Assembly: GCF_001612985.1 (NCBI RefSeq)
Contig: NZ_BDBM01000040.1
Coordinates: forward strand, 1 to 64,000
Direction of reading: 5' to 3'
From: Nocardia gamkensis NBRC 108242
GTDB lineage: Bacteria > Actinomycetota > Actinomycetes > Mycobacteriales > Mycobacteriaceae
DNA length: 64,000 nt
A model generated the notes under the pieces. The model was not told the DNA's origin and ran no database searches. It saw nothing but the letters and a program-made list of their open reading frames with translations. Made by a program: the position numbers and the translations under genes. Shown one piece after another: positions 17,985 to 25,993 of this stretch. The stretch's first letter is position 1; every line of letters starts with the position of its first letter.

Positions 17985-18257
17985 CCCTTCCTCCGCAACC
18001 CGCGAATCGCGCACTGCTTCGACGCGCCCCTCGCCGTTAGGCAGGGTCGGCGGACGGCATAGGCAGCGGAAGACGTCGTGTCGAGCCGGGACTGATCGGC
18101 CGAGCCACCCGCCCGAATCAACCAAGACAGCCGGCCTCACCTGCGTGCACCATGCCGGCGAGCCCGATGCCGACGCACCCAACTCCCGGTTTCGAGCGAA
18201 GCGAGACCGAGCACCCGCCGTTCGCAGCCCGGCCCGGTTCGCACGACCGTCGCGTCC

Positions 18258-18589
18258 GTGACTGATCATCGGTCACCAGGACGACCACTGCGAGCCGCAT
18301 GCACGATGCCCAAAGCTCGCACCCCGACGCGCCCAGCACACCCCAACTCACGGTTTCGAGCGAAGCGAGACCGAGCATCCGCCCGTTCGCAGCCCGGCTC
18401 GCGTCCGAGTGGCCGTCACGTCCGTGACTGATCATCGGTCACCAGGACGACCACTGCGAGCCGCGTGCACGATGCCCAAAGCTCCCGCCCCCACGCGCCC
18501 AGCACACCCCAACTCACGGTTTCGAGCGAAGCGAGACCGAGCATCCGCCCGTTCGCAGCCCGGCTCGCGTCCGAGTGGCCGCCGCGTCC
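18258..18589 (+). repeat. 166-bp tandem duplication
   Basis: Two adjacent 166-bp units, 18258-18423 and 18424-18589, each beginning GTGACTGATCATCGGTCACC and differing at only a few positions by eye. Confidence 0.88.
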
Positions 18590-18679
18590 GCGACGAAGTC
18601 GCCAGCGGTGGTCGCTCGGACGCGAGCCATGAAGGGGCCGCGAACACGCCGCGACGCAGTCGCGGCAAATCCAACCCAG

Positions 18680-18685
18680 TATTTT
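18680..18685 (+). promoter_or_regulatory. -10 box of pimB (leaderless)
   Basis: TATTTT, 7 nt before ATG 18693; no Shine-Dalgarno. Confidence 0.5.
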
Positions 18686-18692
18686 GTTGCGC

Positions 18693-19820
18693 ATGGCCCG
18701 AACTTTGCTGGTTACCAATGATTTCCCGCCGCGGCCGGGCGGTATCCAGTCGTATCTGCAGGCGTTGGCCGGTGAGCTGCCGCCAGATGACCTGGTCGTC
18801 TACGCTCCGCGCTGGCGCGGCGACAGTCATCTGAAGTTCGACGCCAAGCAGAAGTTCCAGGTGATTCGCCATCCCACCACGCTGATGCTGCCGACTCCGC
18901 TCGTGCTGCGCCGCGCCGCGCGGCTGCTGCGGAGCGAGCAGTGCGACACGGTGTGGTTCGGGGCGGCGGCACCGCTGGCGCTGATGTCGCCGGCGCTGCG
19001 TCGCGCGGGCGCCGAACGCATCGTGGCCAGTACGCACGGCCACGAGGTCGGCTGGTCGATGCTGCCCGGAGCCAGGCAGGCGCTGCGGGTGATCGGCGAG
19101 CAGACCGACGTCGTCACCTACGTCAGCCGCTATACCCGCCGCCGGTTCGCGTCCGCGTTCGGGGCGAACGCGGCGCTGGAGTATCTGCCGCCCGGGGTGG
19201 ACACCGAAGTGTTCCGCCCGGATCCGGCGGCGCGTGCCGAGCTGCGCGAGCGCTACGGCTTGGGCGACCGTCCGACCATCCTGTGCCTGTCGCGGCTGGT
19301 GCCGCGCAAGGGGCAGGACGCACTGATCCTGGCCATGCGCGATATCCGCGAGCGAGTGCCCGGAGCGGTCCTGGTGATCGCGGGTGGCGGCCCCTTCGAG
19401 GACAAGCTGCGCGCCCTCGCGGTCGCCGCGGGCGTCACCGAGGACGTGGTGTTCACCGGCCGCGTCCCGTCCGGCGAGCTGGCCGCGCATCACACGCTGG
19501 CGGACGTCTTCGCGATGCCGTGCCGGACCAGGGGCGCCGGCTTGGACGTGGAGGGGCTGGGCATCGTCTACCTGGAGGCTTCTGCGTCCGGCGTCCCGGT
19601 GGTGGCGGGCAATTCCGGCGGCGCGCCGGAGACCGTGATCGAGGGCAGGACCGGGCGGGTGGTGGACGGCCGCTCGGTGCAGCAGATCGCCGACGCCCTG
19701 GTGGAGATCCTGTCCGATCGGGACGCGGCCGCGCGGATGGGCGTGGCGGGCCGGGCGTTCGTCGAGCAGCAGTGGCGCTGGGACACCCTGGGCGCGCGCC
19801 TGCGACAGCTGCTGCGGTGA
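18693..19820 (+). CDS. pimB: Mannosyltransferase PimB' (GT-B, family 4)
   Basis: A 375-residue GT4 glycosyltransferase matching Rv2188c/PimB', which adds the second mannose to phosphatidylinositol monomannoside from GDP-mannose at the cytoplasmic face. Visible are the N-terminal FPPRPGGIQ glycine loop, THGHEVGWS, LSRLVPRKGQD and the EGLGIVYLEASASGVPVVAG donor-site motif with its E-x7-E pattern. It begins a plus-strand run to about 24.3 kb. ATG 18693 stands directly behind a TATTTT box, so translation is probably leaderless. Confidence 0.93.
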   Translation: MARTLLVTNDFPPRPGGIQSYLQALAGELPPDDLVVYAPRWRGDSHLKFDAKQKFQVIRHPTTLMLPTPLVLRRAARLLRSEQCDTVWFGAAAPLALMSPALRRAGAERIVASTHGHEVGWSMLPGARQALRVIGEQTDVVTYVSRYTRRRFASAFGANAALEYLPPGVDTEVFRPDPAARAELRERYGLGDRPTILCLSRLVPRKGQDALILAMRDIRERVPGAVLVIAGGGPFEDKLRALAVAAGVTEDVVFTGRVPSGELAAHHTLADVFAMPCRTRGAGLDVEGLGIVYLEASASGVPVVAGNSGGAPETVIEGRTGRVVDGRSVQQIADALVEILSDRDAAARMGVAGRAFVEQQWRWDTLGARLRQLLR

Positions 19821-19849
19821 TCCGCGTCGCATCTACTACGCTCAGCGGA

Positions 19850-20233
19850 GTGAGCAGTATCCAGGTCGCAGATCAGACCTTCGTCGCCGCATCGGGGGCC
19901 GCCGTGGCCGACCTGCTGGCCGGTCCGAACCAGTGGCGCCGCTGGTGGCCGGACCTGGACTTGGAGGTCCGGGAGAACCGGGGTGAGAAGGGCATCCGCT
20001 GGTCGGTGTCCGGGGCGCTGACCGGAACCATGGAGGTGTGGCTGGAGCCCTCGCTCGACGGGGTGATCCTGCACTACTTCCTGCACGCCGAACCGCAGCC
20101 CGCGCTGCCGGTGGGCAAGCTCGCCGCCGCCATCCGGGCGCGCCGGGTCGCGGGCAAGAACATGTCGTTCGAAGTGAAGTCCCGGCTGGAGTCGGGTCGC
20201 CCGGCCGGCGTCGCTCCCGCGGCCCTGTCTTGA
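19850..20233 (+). CDS. SRPBCC-fold protein (Rv2186c-like)
   Basis: A 127-residue protein with the polyketide cyclase/START-like pattern (FVAASGAAVADLLAGPNQWRRWW opening helix, then beta strands and a long C-terminal helix). By position it corresponds to Rv2186c. Such folds bind hydrophobic ligands; the ligand is unknown. GTG 19850 is used; GTG 19817, overlapping the pimB stop, is an in-frame alternative giving 138 residues. Followed by a second SRPBCC gene. Confidence 0.8.
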   Translation: MSSIQVADQTFVAASGAAVADLLAGPNQWRRWWPDLDLEVRENRGEKGIRWSVSGALTGTMEVWLEPSLDGVILHYFLHAEPQPALPVGKLAAAIRARRVAGKNMSFEVKSRLESGRPAGVAPAALS

Positions 20234-20270
20234 TCTACCAGCACCGACGCTGAAAGGAATCGCTGTCCGC

Positions 20271-20708
20271 ATGGCCGACAGGACCCAGAGATCAATCGTC
20301 ATCGAGGCCCCGTCGCGGCAGGTGATGTCCGTCATCGCCGATCTGGAGTCCTACCCGGAGTGGGTATCGGCGGCGAAGTCGGTGGAGGTGCTGGAGACGG
20401 GACCGGACGGCTTAGCCGAGACCGCCCGGTTCGTGCTGGACGCCGGGGTGGTCAAGGACACCTATGTCCTGTCCTACGACTGGCGCGCCGACCGTAAGGC
20501 GGTCAGCTGGCGGCTGCTCAGCGGCGAGTTGCAGAAGGCCCAGAACGGCACCTACGAGTTGATCGATCGGCCGGACGGCGGCACCGAGGTGGTCTATACG
20601 CTGACCGTCGATCTGAACATCCCGATGATCGGCATGTTCAAGCGCAAGGCCGAGAAAGTGATCACCGACACCGCGCTGAAGGAACTGAAGAAACGGGTCG
20701 AAGGCTGA
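20271..20708 (+). CDS. SRPBCC/polyketide cyclase-like protein (Rv2185c-like)
   Basis: A 145-residue START-like protein, clearly related to Rv2185c: IEAPSRQVMSVIADLESYPEW, VLSYDWRADRKAVSWRL and the closing NIPMIGMFKRKAEKVITDTALKELKKRVEG region, seen in the family. Hydrophobic ligand binding is inferred from the fold. It has a Shine-Dalgarno GAAAGGA before ATG 20271. It overlaps the start of the ArsA-like gene, pointing to a joint transcript and perhaps joint function in envelope lipid handling. Confidence 0.86.
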   Translation: MADRTQRSIVIEAPSRQVMSVIADLESYPEWVSAAKSVEVLETGPDGLAETARFVLDAGVVKDTYVLSYDWRADRKAVSWRLLSGELQKAQNGTYELIDRPDGGTEVVYTLTVDLNIPMIGMFKRKAEKVITDTALKELKKRVEG

Positions 20709-22015
20709 CCGCGCACAAGACCCGGGTCGAACTGTTCATCGGCAAGGGTGGGGTGGGCAAGACCACGCTCGCGTGTGCCACCGCCATGGCCGAGGCCAGA
20801 TCGGGCCGTCGCGTGCTGATCGCCTCGCTCGATCAGGCGCATTCGCTGGGCGACGCGCTCGGCTTCCGTTTCCCGCACGATCCCGGCACCGTCACCGGCG
20901 TCGCCACCGTGCTCCCGGGCCTGGACGTGATCGAGATCGATTCGCTCGCGCTGCTCGAGGACCGGTTCCGCGATGTGGTGCGGTTGATCGCCACCGGCCG
21001 CGGGCACGAGCACGGTTTCGACCTCGCCGCGCTGGATCCGGCGGAGCTGACCGGATTGCCCGGCGTGCAGGAACTGCTGATGCTGGTGGAGATCACCCAG
21101 TTCGCCGCCGAGGACGACTGGGATCTTATCGTCGTCGACTGCCCGCCCTCGGCGGACATGCTGCGCCTGGTCACCGCGCCCGCCACCCTGCTCGGTTACC
21201 TGGAACGGATGTGGCCGCCGCACGCGCGGACGATGAGCGCCATCGGCACCGACCTGCGCCGCGCCGTGCTCGCGGCCACGGTCGAGCGGATCGTCAAGGC
21301 GGTCACCGAGGTTCGCGATCTGCTCACCGACCACCGGCGCACCGGGGCGCGGCTGATCACCGTCGCCGAGCGGGTGGCGGTGGCCGAATCGGAGCGGGTG
21401 CGTTCCGCCGCGGCGCTGCTGGGCCTGCGATTGGATGCCGTGGTGGTGAACAAGGTGCTGCCCGGTCTCGCGCCGCCCGCCGAACCGAGTTCGGCCGAAC
21501 ATCCGGCGGTGCACTGGTATTCGAACCGGCGCGGTGAGCAATCGGACGTCATCGCCGATTTGCGGCGCAAGATGCCGGGTATCCCCGTGGTGATCGCGCA
21601 GCACACCGGCGCCGAGCCGATCGGGCTGAACTCGCTGGCCGCGCTGTCGTACGCGATGGACTCGGCGGGCGACACCGGTGACGCTGCGCTTATGCTGAGC
21701 GACAATCAGACGGAGGTCGACGCGAGTTCCGGCGAACCGCTGGTTCTGCGGGAATCCGGCACCGGATTGCAGTCGGTGTACGCGCTGCGCATGCACCTGC
21801 CGGTGGTCGACGCCGCCACGTTGCGCCTTGGCCGAGTGGAGGACGATTTGATCGTGGGAGCGGACGGTGTCCGGCGGCGGGTGCGCCTGGCGCCGGTATT
21901 GCGGCGGTGCACGGTCGACGGCGCCGAGCTCGATGACGGGTATCTGGTGGTCCGCTTCCGACCCGATCCGCAGGTGTGGGCGCAGGCGTCCGAAAGTCAC
22001 GACCATGACCGGTGA
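20705..22015 (+). CDS. ArsA/GET3-like ATPase (Rv2184c-like), probable CTG start
   Basis: Deviant-Walker P-loop ATPase of the ArsA/GET3 group, about 436 residues. The P-loop GKGGVGKTT lies at 13-21 and a switch/DxD region at LIVVDCPPSAD; the C-terminal third carries a small beta-rich domain (MHLPVVDAATLRLGR). The first ATG/GTG in frame (GTG 20753) would cut the P-loop in half, so translation must begin earlier; the only codon in front that fits is CTG 20705, which overlaps the preceding TGA. Role unknown; members near pimB in mycobacteria are uncharacterised. Confidence 0.8.
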   Translation: MTAHKTRVELFIGKGGVGKTTLACATAMAEARSGRRVLIASLDQAHSLGDALGFRFPHDPGTVTGVATVLPGLDVIEIDSLALLEDRFRDVVRLIATGRGHEHGFDLAALDPAELTGLPGVQELLMLVEITQFAAEDDWDLIVVDCPPSADMLRLVTAPATLLGYLERMWPPHARTMSAIGTDLRRAVLAATVERIVKAVTEVRDLLTDHRRTGARLITVAERVAVAESERVRSAAALLGLRLDAVVVNKVLPGLAPPAEPSSAEHPAVHWYSNRRGEQSDVIADLRRKMPGIPVVIAQHTGAEPIGLNSLAALSYAMDSAGDTGDAALMLSDNQTEVDASSGEPLVLRESGTGLQSVYALRMHLPVVDAATLRLGRVEDDLIVGADGVRRRVRLAPVLRRCTVDGAELDDGYLVVRFRPDPQVWAQASESHDHDR

Positions 22016-22421
22016 TCCGCACCCGCCCGAGGGACACGAGGCAGGCGGCCACAGCGCGCCGGACGGCATCAGCGAATTCGCCGAGGAGTTGAAGCTGCTG
22101 GCCGAAGCGGTGCTCGAACGGGTCGAGCCGGTGCTGCGGCGCGCCGCCGACGGCCAGGCAGAGTGGACCGGCTGCAGCTGGTGCCCGGTGTGCGCGGCCG
22201 CGGCGCTCGTGCGCGGGGAGCACCACGACGTGCTGGCCGCCGTCGCCGATCACGGCACCGCGATCGTCACCGTGCTGCGCGAAGCGCTGGCGGGGGTGCC
22301 GGTCGAGCCGGTCATGCCCACCGACGCCGACCCGGAAACCGGTGCGCCGCACCGGCACGGTCCAGGCGAGGACGGCGATGGCCCCCGTTACGTCGACATT
22401 CCCGTGACGATCAAGGTATGA
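22005..22421 (+). CDS. Rv2183c-like protein with CxWCPxC motif
   Basis: A 138-residue protein corresponding by position to Rv2183c. Its centre has CSWCPVCAAAALVRGEHHD, a four-cysteine/histidine arrangement that could bind a metal; termini are charged and disordered. ATG 22005 overlaps the ATPase stop and the gene ends ATGA into the ROK kinase, so it lies inside a coupled operon. No function is known to me. Confidence 0.8.
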   Translation: MTGDPHPPEGHEAGGHSAPDGISEFAEELKLLAEAVLERVEPVLRRAADGQAEWTGCSWCPVCAAAALVRGEHHDVLAAVADHGTAIVTVLREALAGVPVEPVMPTDADPETGAPHRHGPGEDGDGPRYVDIPVTIKV

Positions 22422-23428
22422 CGCACCAGATGGCCGGTACACGACCGCTGACCGTCGGAATAGACGTCGGCGGCACCAACATTCGGGCGTCGGTGATCGA
22501 CGACAGCGGCGAGGTGCTCGACACGGTCCAGGCGCCGACGCCGCATTCCGCCCGCGCGCTGGAGGACGCGCTGGACCGGGCCGTGCGCGACCTGTCCGGC
22601 CGGCATTCCATCGGCGCGGTCGGCTTGGCGGTCGCCGGGTTCATCAGCGGCGATCGCTCCACCGTGCGGTTCGCCCCGCACCTGCCCTGGCAGGACGCGC
22701 CGGTCGCCCAGCGACTCACCGAACGGCTGGAGTTGCCGGTGATCCTGGAACACGACGCCAACGCGGCGATGTGGGCGGAGTACCGGTTCGGCGCCGCGGC
22801 GGGCGGCCACAACGTGGTGCTGATCGCGATCGGCACCGGCATCGGCGCCGCCTTGTTGATCGACGGCCAGTTGTACCGGGGCACGCACGGCGTCGCGCCG
22901 GAACTCGGTCATCTGCAGGTCGTTCCGCAGGGGCGGCCCTGTCCGTGCGGCAAGCACGGCTGCTGGGAGCGCTATTGCAGCGGAACCGCGCTGGCCGAGA
23001 CCGCGATCGAGATGCTGGCCAGCGACACGGTGCACTCCGTGCTCGCCAGGGACGTGGCGCGCGATCCCGGCTCGCTGACCGGACGGCGGGTCGCGGGCGC
23101 CGCGCAGGACGGCGATCCGCTCGCGGCGCGGGTGATGGCCGACTTCGCGCGCTGGCTCGGCCTCGGGCTGGCGTTCGTCAGCGACATCTTCGATCCCGAC
23201 CTGGTGGTCATCGCGGGCGGGGTCAGCAGTTCGGCGCCGCTGTTCCTGGACGAGGCGCGTGAGGAATACGCGCGCACGATCACCGGTGCGGGGCACCGGC
23301 CGCTGGCCCGCATCCGGACCACTCAGCTCGGCGAAGCGGCGGGCATGATCGGCGCCGCCGATCTCGCCAGGGCCGCCCTGCCCTCCGGCGCGGGCAAATC
23401 CGCCCGCATCGCGCGGACCGGCCGTTGA
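22418..23428 (+). CDS. ROK-family glucokinase-like sugar kinase
   Basis: A 336-residue ROK kinase. The ATP site GIDVGGTNIR starts near residue 14, EHDANAAMWAEY and the substrate loop PELGHLQV are present, and the zinc motif CPCGKHGC is at 175-182. The family phosphorylates glucose or other hexoses; the substrate here is likely glucose but not proven. The start overlaps the preceding stop by ATGA. M. tuberculosis has no kinase at this place as far as I recall. Confidence 0.9.
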   Translation: MTHQMAGTRPLTVGIDVGGTNIRASVIDDSGEVLDTVQAPTPHSARALEDALDRAVRDLSGRHSIGAVGLAVAGFISGDRSTVRFAPHLPWQDAPVAQRLTERLELPVILEHDANAAMWAEYRFGAAAGGHNVVLIAIGTGIGAALLIDGQLYRGTHGVAPELGHLQVVPQGRPCPCGKHGCWERYCSGTALAETAIEMLASDTVHSVLARDVARDPGSLTGRRVAGAAQDGDPLAARVMADFARWLGLGLAFVSDIFDPDLVVIAGGVSSSAPLFLDEAREEYARTITGAGHRPLARIRTTQLGEAAGMIGAADLARAALPSGAGKSARIARTGR

Positions 23429-23606
23429 CACCGCGGGCCACGAGCATCGCGGTCCGGCGCGACACGCCGATACTCGCCATCGGTCGGCGTCGGCGCCGAA
23501 GTGTGGTGAGATTCGCCGCTGCGGTTGGATGTGATCTTGTACCAGCGGTAAAGTCGGCATTCGAAGCAGGTGCCCGCAACTATCCCGGTCCCGGGGGAAG
23601 GACGTC

Positions 23607-24338
23607 ATGTTCTACTGGCTGCTGAAGTTCGTGCTGCTGGGACCGTTCATTCATCTCTACAACCGGCCTACGGTCGAGGGTGTGGAGAACATTCCGGCGG
23701 ACGGGCCGGCCATCATGGCGGGTAATCATCTCTCCTTCGCCGACTGGCTGTTCGCTCCGTTGCTGAGTCCGCGGCGGATCAACTATCTCGCCAAGGCCGA
23801 GTACTTCACCACCCCGGGCATCAAGGGCCGGTTCCAGAAGTTCTTCTTCAGCGCCTCCGGTCAGTACCCGATCGACCGCAGCGGAGCCGACGCCGCCGAG
23901 GACGCGCTGAACGCCGCCCGCAAGCTGCTCGACGAGGGCCGTCTGGTCGGCCTCTACCCGGAGGGCACCCGCTCCCCCGACGGTCGGCTGTACAAGGGCA
24001 AGACCGGCTTGGCCCGCTTGGCGCTGGAGACCGGCGTCCCCGTCATCCCGGTCGCCGTCATCGGCACCGACGAGGTCAGCCCGCCCGGGCCGTTCCGCTG
24101 GCGCCGCAGGAAGGTGACGGTCAAGTTCGGCAAGCCCATCGACTTCTCCCGCTACGAAGGCATGGGCGGCAACCGATTCGTCGAACGCGCCGTCACCGAC
24201 GAGGTCATGTACGAACTCATGCAGCTCACCGGCCAGGAATACGTCGACGTCTACGCCCACAGCCTGAAGAAGGGCGTCCCCAGCGGCAGCCGCCCCGATG
24301 CCGTGCCCGTCCGTATCCCGGACACCGCCGCGGGCTGA
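23607..24338 (+). CDS. 1-acylglycerol-3-phosphate O-acyltransferase-like (Rv2182c)
   Basis: A 243-residue membrane-associated PlsC-type acyltransferase for phospholipid synthesis, corresponding to Rv2182c. The catalytic box NHLSFAD (H41, D46), the acceptor box with PIDRSG and the PEGTRS motif (around 118) are intact. GAAGGA precedes ATG 23607. It has its own 178-nt upstream region, so it may be transcribed apart from the ROK gene. Confidence 0.92.
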   Translation: MFYWLLKFVLLGPFIHLYNRPTVEGVENIPADGPAIMAGNHLSFADWLFAPLLSPRRINYLAKAEYFTTPGIKGRFQKFFFSASGQYPIDRSGADAAEDALNAARKLLDEGRLVGLYPEGTRSPDGRLYKGKTGLARLALETGVPVIPVAVIGTDEVSPPGPFRWRRRKVTVKFGKPIDFSRYEGMGGNRFVERAVTDEVMYELMQLTGQEYVDVYAHSLKKGVPSGSRPDAVPVRIPDTAAG

Positions 24339-24377
24339 TCCCTCCCCTGCTCTCTCGTAAACGCCAGGCCTTCCTTC

Positions 24378-25046
24378 GTGCGCCCGATGACCATGCGGTC
24401 GAAGATCTGTGGCATCCGGTCGGAGGCCGATCTGCGCGCAGCCGTCGCCGCAGGCGCCGACGCGATCGGATTCATCTCGGGCGTCACACATGTCAGTGAG
24501 GACGCGCTCGATCGGCACCGTGCCGCCACCCTGTCGGCGGCCACCCCGCCATCCGTCACCCGCGTGCTGGTCACCCATCTGACGGACGCTACGGCGATCA
24601 TCGATCTGGCCGACCGGATCGGCGTCGACGCGATCCAGATCCATGGGCTCGTTTCCGTCGATGTGGTGGCGCGGGTACGTGAGCGTGCCGCCGAACGTCC
24701 GATCCTCGCCGCCGTGCACGTGACCGGCCCGGAGGCCGTCGACGCGGCACGGGCGGTGGCTCCGTATTGCGATGCCGTGCTGCTCGATTCACGGACTTCG
24801 GACCGTCTGGGCGGCACCGGTCGCCCACACGACTGGTCGATCAGTGCCGCCATCGTGGACGCGCTGGCCGGGTTCGACCGTCCCGTCGTGCTCGCGGGCG
24901 GCCTCACCCCCGCCACGGTCGCCGCGGCGATCCGGCAGGTGCGCCCGTACGCCGTCGACGTCAACAGTGGTGTGGAAACCGCGGGCGGCGACAAGGATCC
25001 CGCTGCGTGCGCCGCCTTTGTCGCCGCCGCTCGATCCACGCCCTGA
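24378..25046 (+). CDS. trpF: Phosphoribosylanthranilate isomerase (TrpF-type)
   Basis: A 222-residue TIM barrel with the TrpF signatures KICGI (general base C11), IQIHG, LLDSRTSDRLGGTG (general acid D137), LAGGLTPATV and VDVNSGVE. It should isomerise phosphoribosylanthranilate in tryptophan synthesis. The finding is odd because mycobacteria and streptomycetes use the dual HisA/TrpF enzyme PriA and often lack trpF. The start is uncertain among GTG 24378, ATG 24387 and ATG 24393; no clear Shine-Dalgarno. Confidence 0.85.
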   Translation: MRPMTMRSKICGIRSEADLRAAVAAGADAIGFISGVTHVSEDALDRHRAATLSAATPPSVTRVLVTHLTDATAIIDLADRIGVDAIQIHGLVSVDVVARVRERAAERPILAAVHVTGPEAVDAARAVAPYCDAVLLDSRTSDRLGGTGRPHDWSISAAIVDALAGFDRPVVLAGGLTPATVAAAIRQVRPYAVDVNSGVETAGGDKDPAACAAFVAAARSTP

Positions 25047-25154
25047 CCGGAGCGGCGCTGCTTCCACCGGCCGGTGCCATACACTCGGCCGAGTCGTCCA
25101 GGGCGACAAGACAATGACAAGCCTTCGGTAAGACGGCGCGGCGAAAGTACGAGC

Positions 25155-25919
25155 ATGTTCAAGAAGTTGCTGGCGGCGGCCGGGGTCGGTGGGGCCGAGG
25201 TGGAGACCGAGTTGTTCACGCCGGGTGTGCAGCCCGGGGGCACGGTCGAGGGTGTGATCCGGTTGCGGGGTGGGGCGGTCGCGCAGGAAATCGCTCAGGT
25301 GGCGGTCGAGTTCGTGACCAGGGCCGAGCAGGAGTACGAGGATCACGAAGGCCTGCGCGATATCGCGTTCGGCCGTACCGGGGTGCACGGGCCGTTGCAT
25401 CTGCCCGTGGGCGCGGTGCCGGAGTTCCGCTTCGCGGCCCGGGCGCCGATGGAAACGCCGATCACGTTCTACAACGGCAGGCACCTGCCCGGCACGGTGG
25501 TGTCGCTGCGCACGGTCGTGGAGATCCACGGCGCGGTGGACGCCGCCGACACCGACCCGATCGGCGTCGGCGCGCTGCCCGCCCAGCACGTGCTGCTGGA
25601 AGCGGTGGAGCGCTTGGGATTCCACCTGCGCAGCGCGGACGTGGAATCGGGACGGGTGCACAACACACCTCAGACGCTGCCGTTCTACCAGGAGATCGAG
25701 TTCGCCGGTTCGCCGCACTACCCGCGCCTGAACCAGCTCGAGGTGACGTTCGTCCCGACCGAGACCGGCATGAGTGTGGTCCTGGAGGCGGACAAGCGCG
25801 GCGGATGGATCTCCGAGGGCCGCGACGTCTTCGACGCGCTCTGGGTGGACTACCAGCACCTGGGCGGCGTCGACTGGGCGGGCGAGCTGCACCACCGGCT
25901 GGAGCGACTCGCGCACTGA
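25155..25919 (+). CDS. Spo0M/SpoOM-like arrestin-fold protein
   Basis: A 254-residue soluble beta-rich protein of the Spo0M (sporulation-control) family, recognised by MFKKLLAAAGVGGAEVET, the strand pattern through GVIRLRGG, and the conserved end region around LEADKRGG and HHRLERLAH. In Bacillus the family affects sporulation; in non-sporulating actinobacteria the role is not known, an arrestin-like scaffold being likely. Start ATG 25155; weak ribosome site. Confidence 0.88.
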   Translation: MFKKLLAAAGVGGAEVETELFTPGVQPGGTVEGVIRLRGGAVAQEIAQVAVEFVTRAEQEYEDHEGLRDIAFGRTGVHGPLHLPVGAVPEFRFAARAPMETPITFYNGRHLPGTVVSLRTVVEIHGAVDAADTDPIGVGALPAQHVLLEAVERLGFHLRSADVESGRVHNTPQTLPFYQEIEFAGSPHYPRLNQLEVTFVPTETGMSVVLEADKRGGWISEGRDVFDALWVDYQHLGGVDWAGELHHRLERLAH

Positions 25920-25993
25920 GGTCCCGTTGCTTGTTGGCCGCACGGACCCGGGGAGTTCATGTGACGTTGACGTAATTGCGCCAGAGTTTCCTC

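Larger units (their letters stand above)
18160..18690 (+). repeat. Dispersed repeat copy 3, with internal tandem duplication
   Basis: Fills most of the 17985-18692 gap. Carries three units around TTTCGAGCGAAGCGAGACCG (near 18190, 18355, 18520), the core GCGAGCCATGAAGGGGCCGC near 18622, and a hairpin GCCGCGAC-GCA-GTCGCGGC at 18648-18666 just before the pimB promoter. No gene is seen in the gap; 17985-18159 holds no recognisable feature. Confidence 0.85.
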
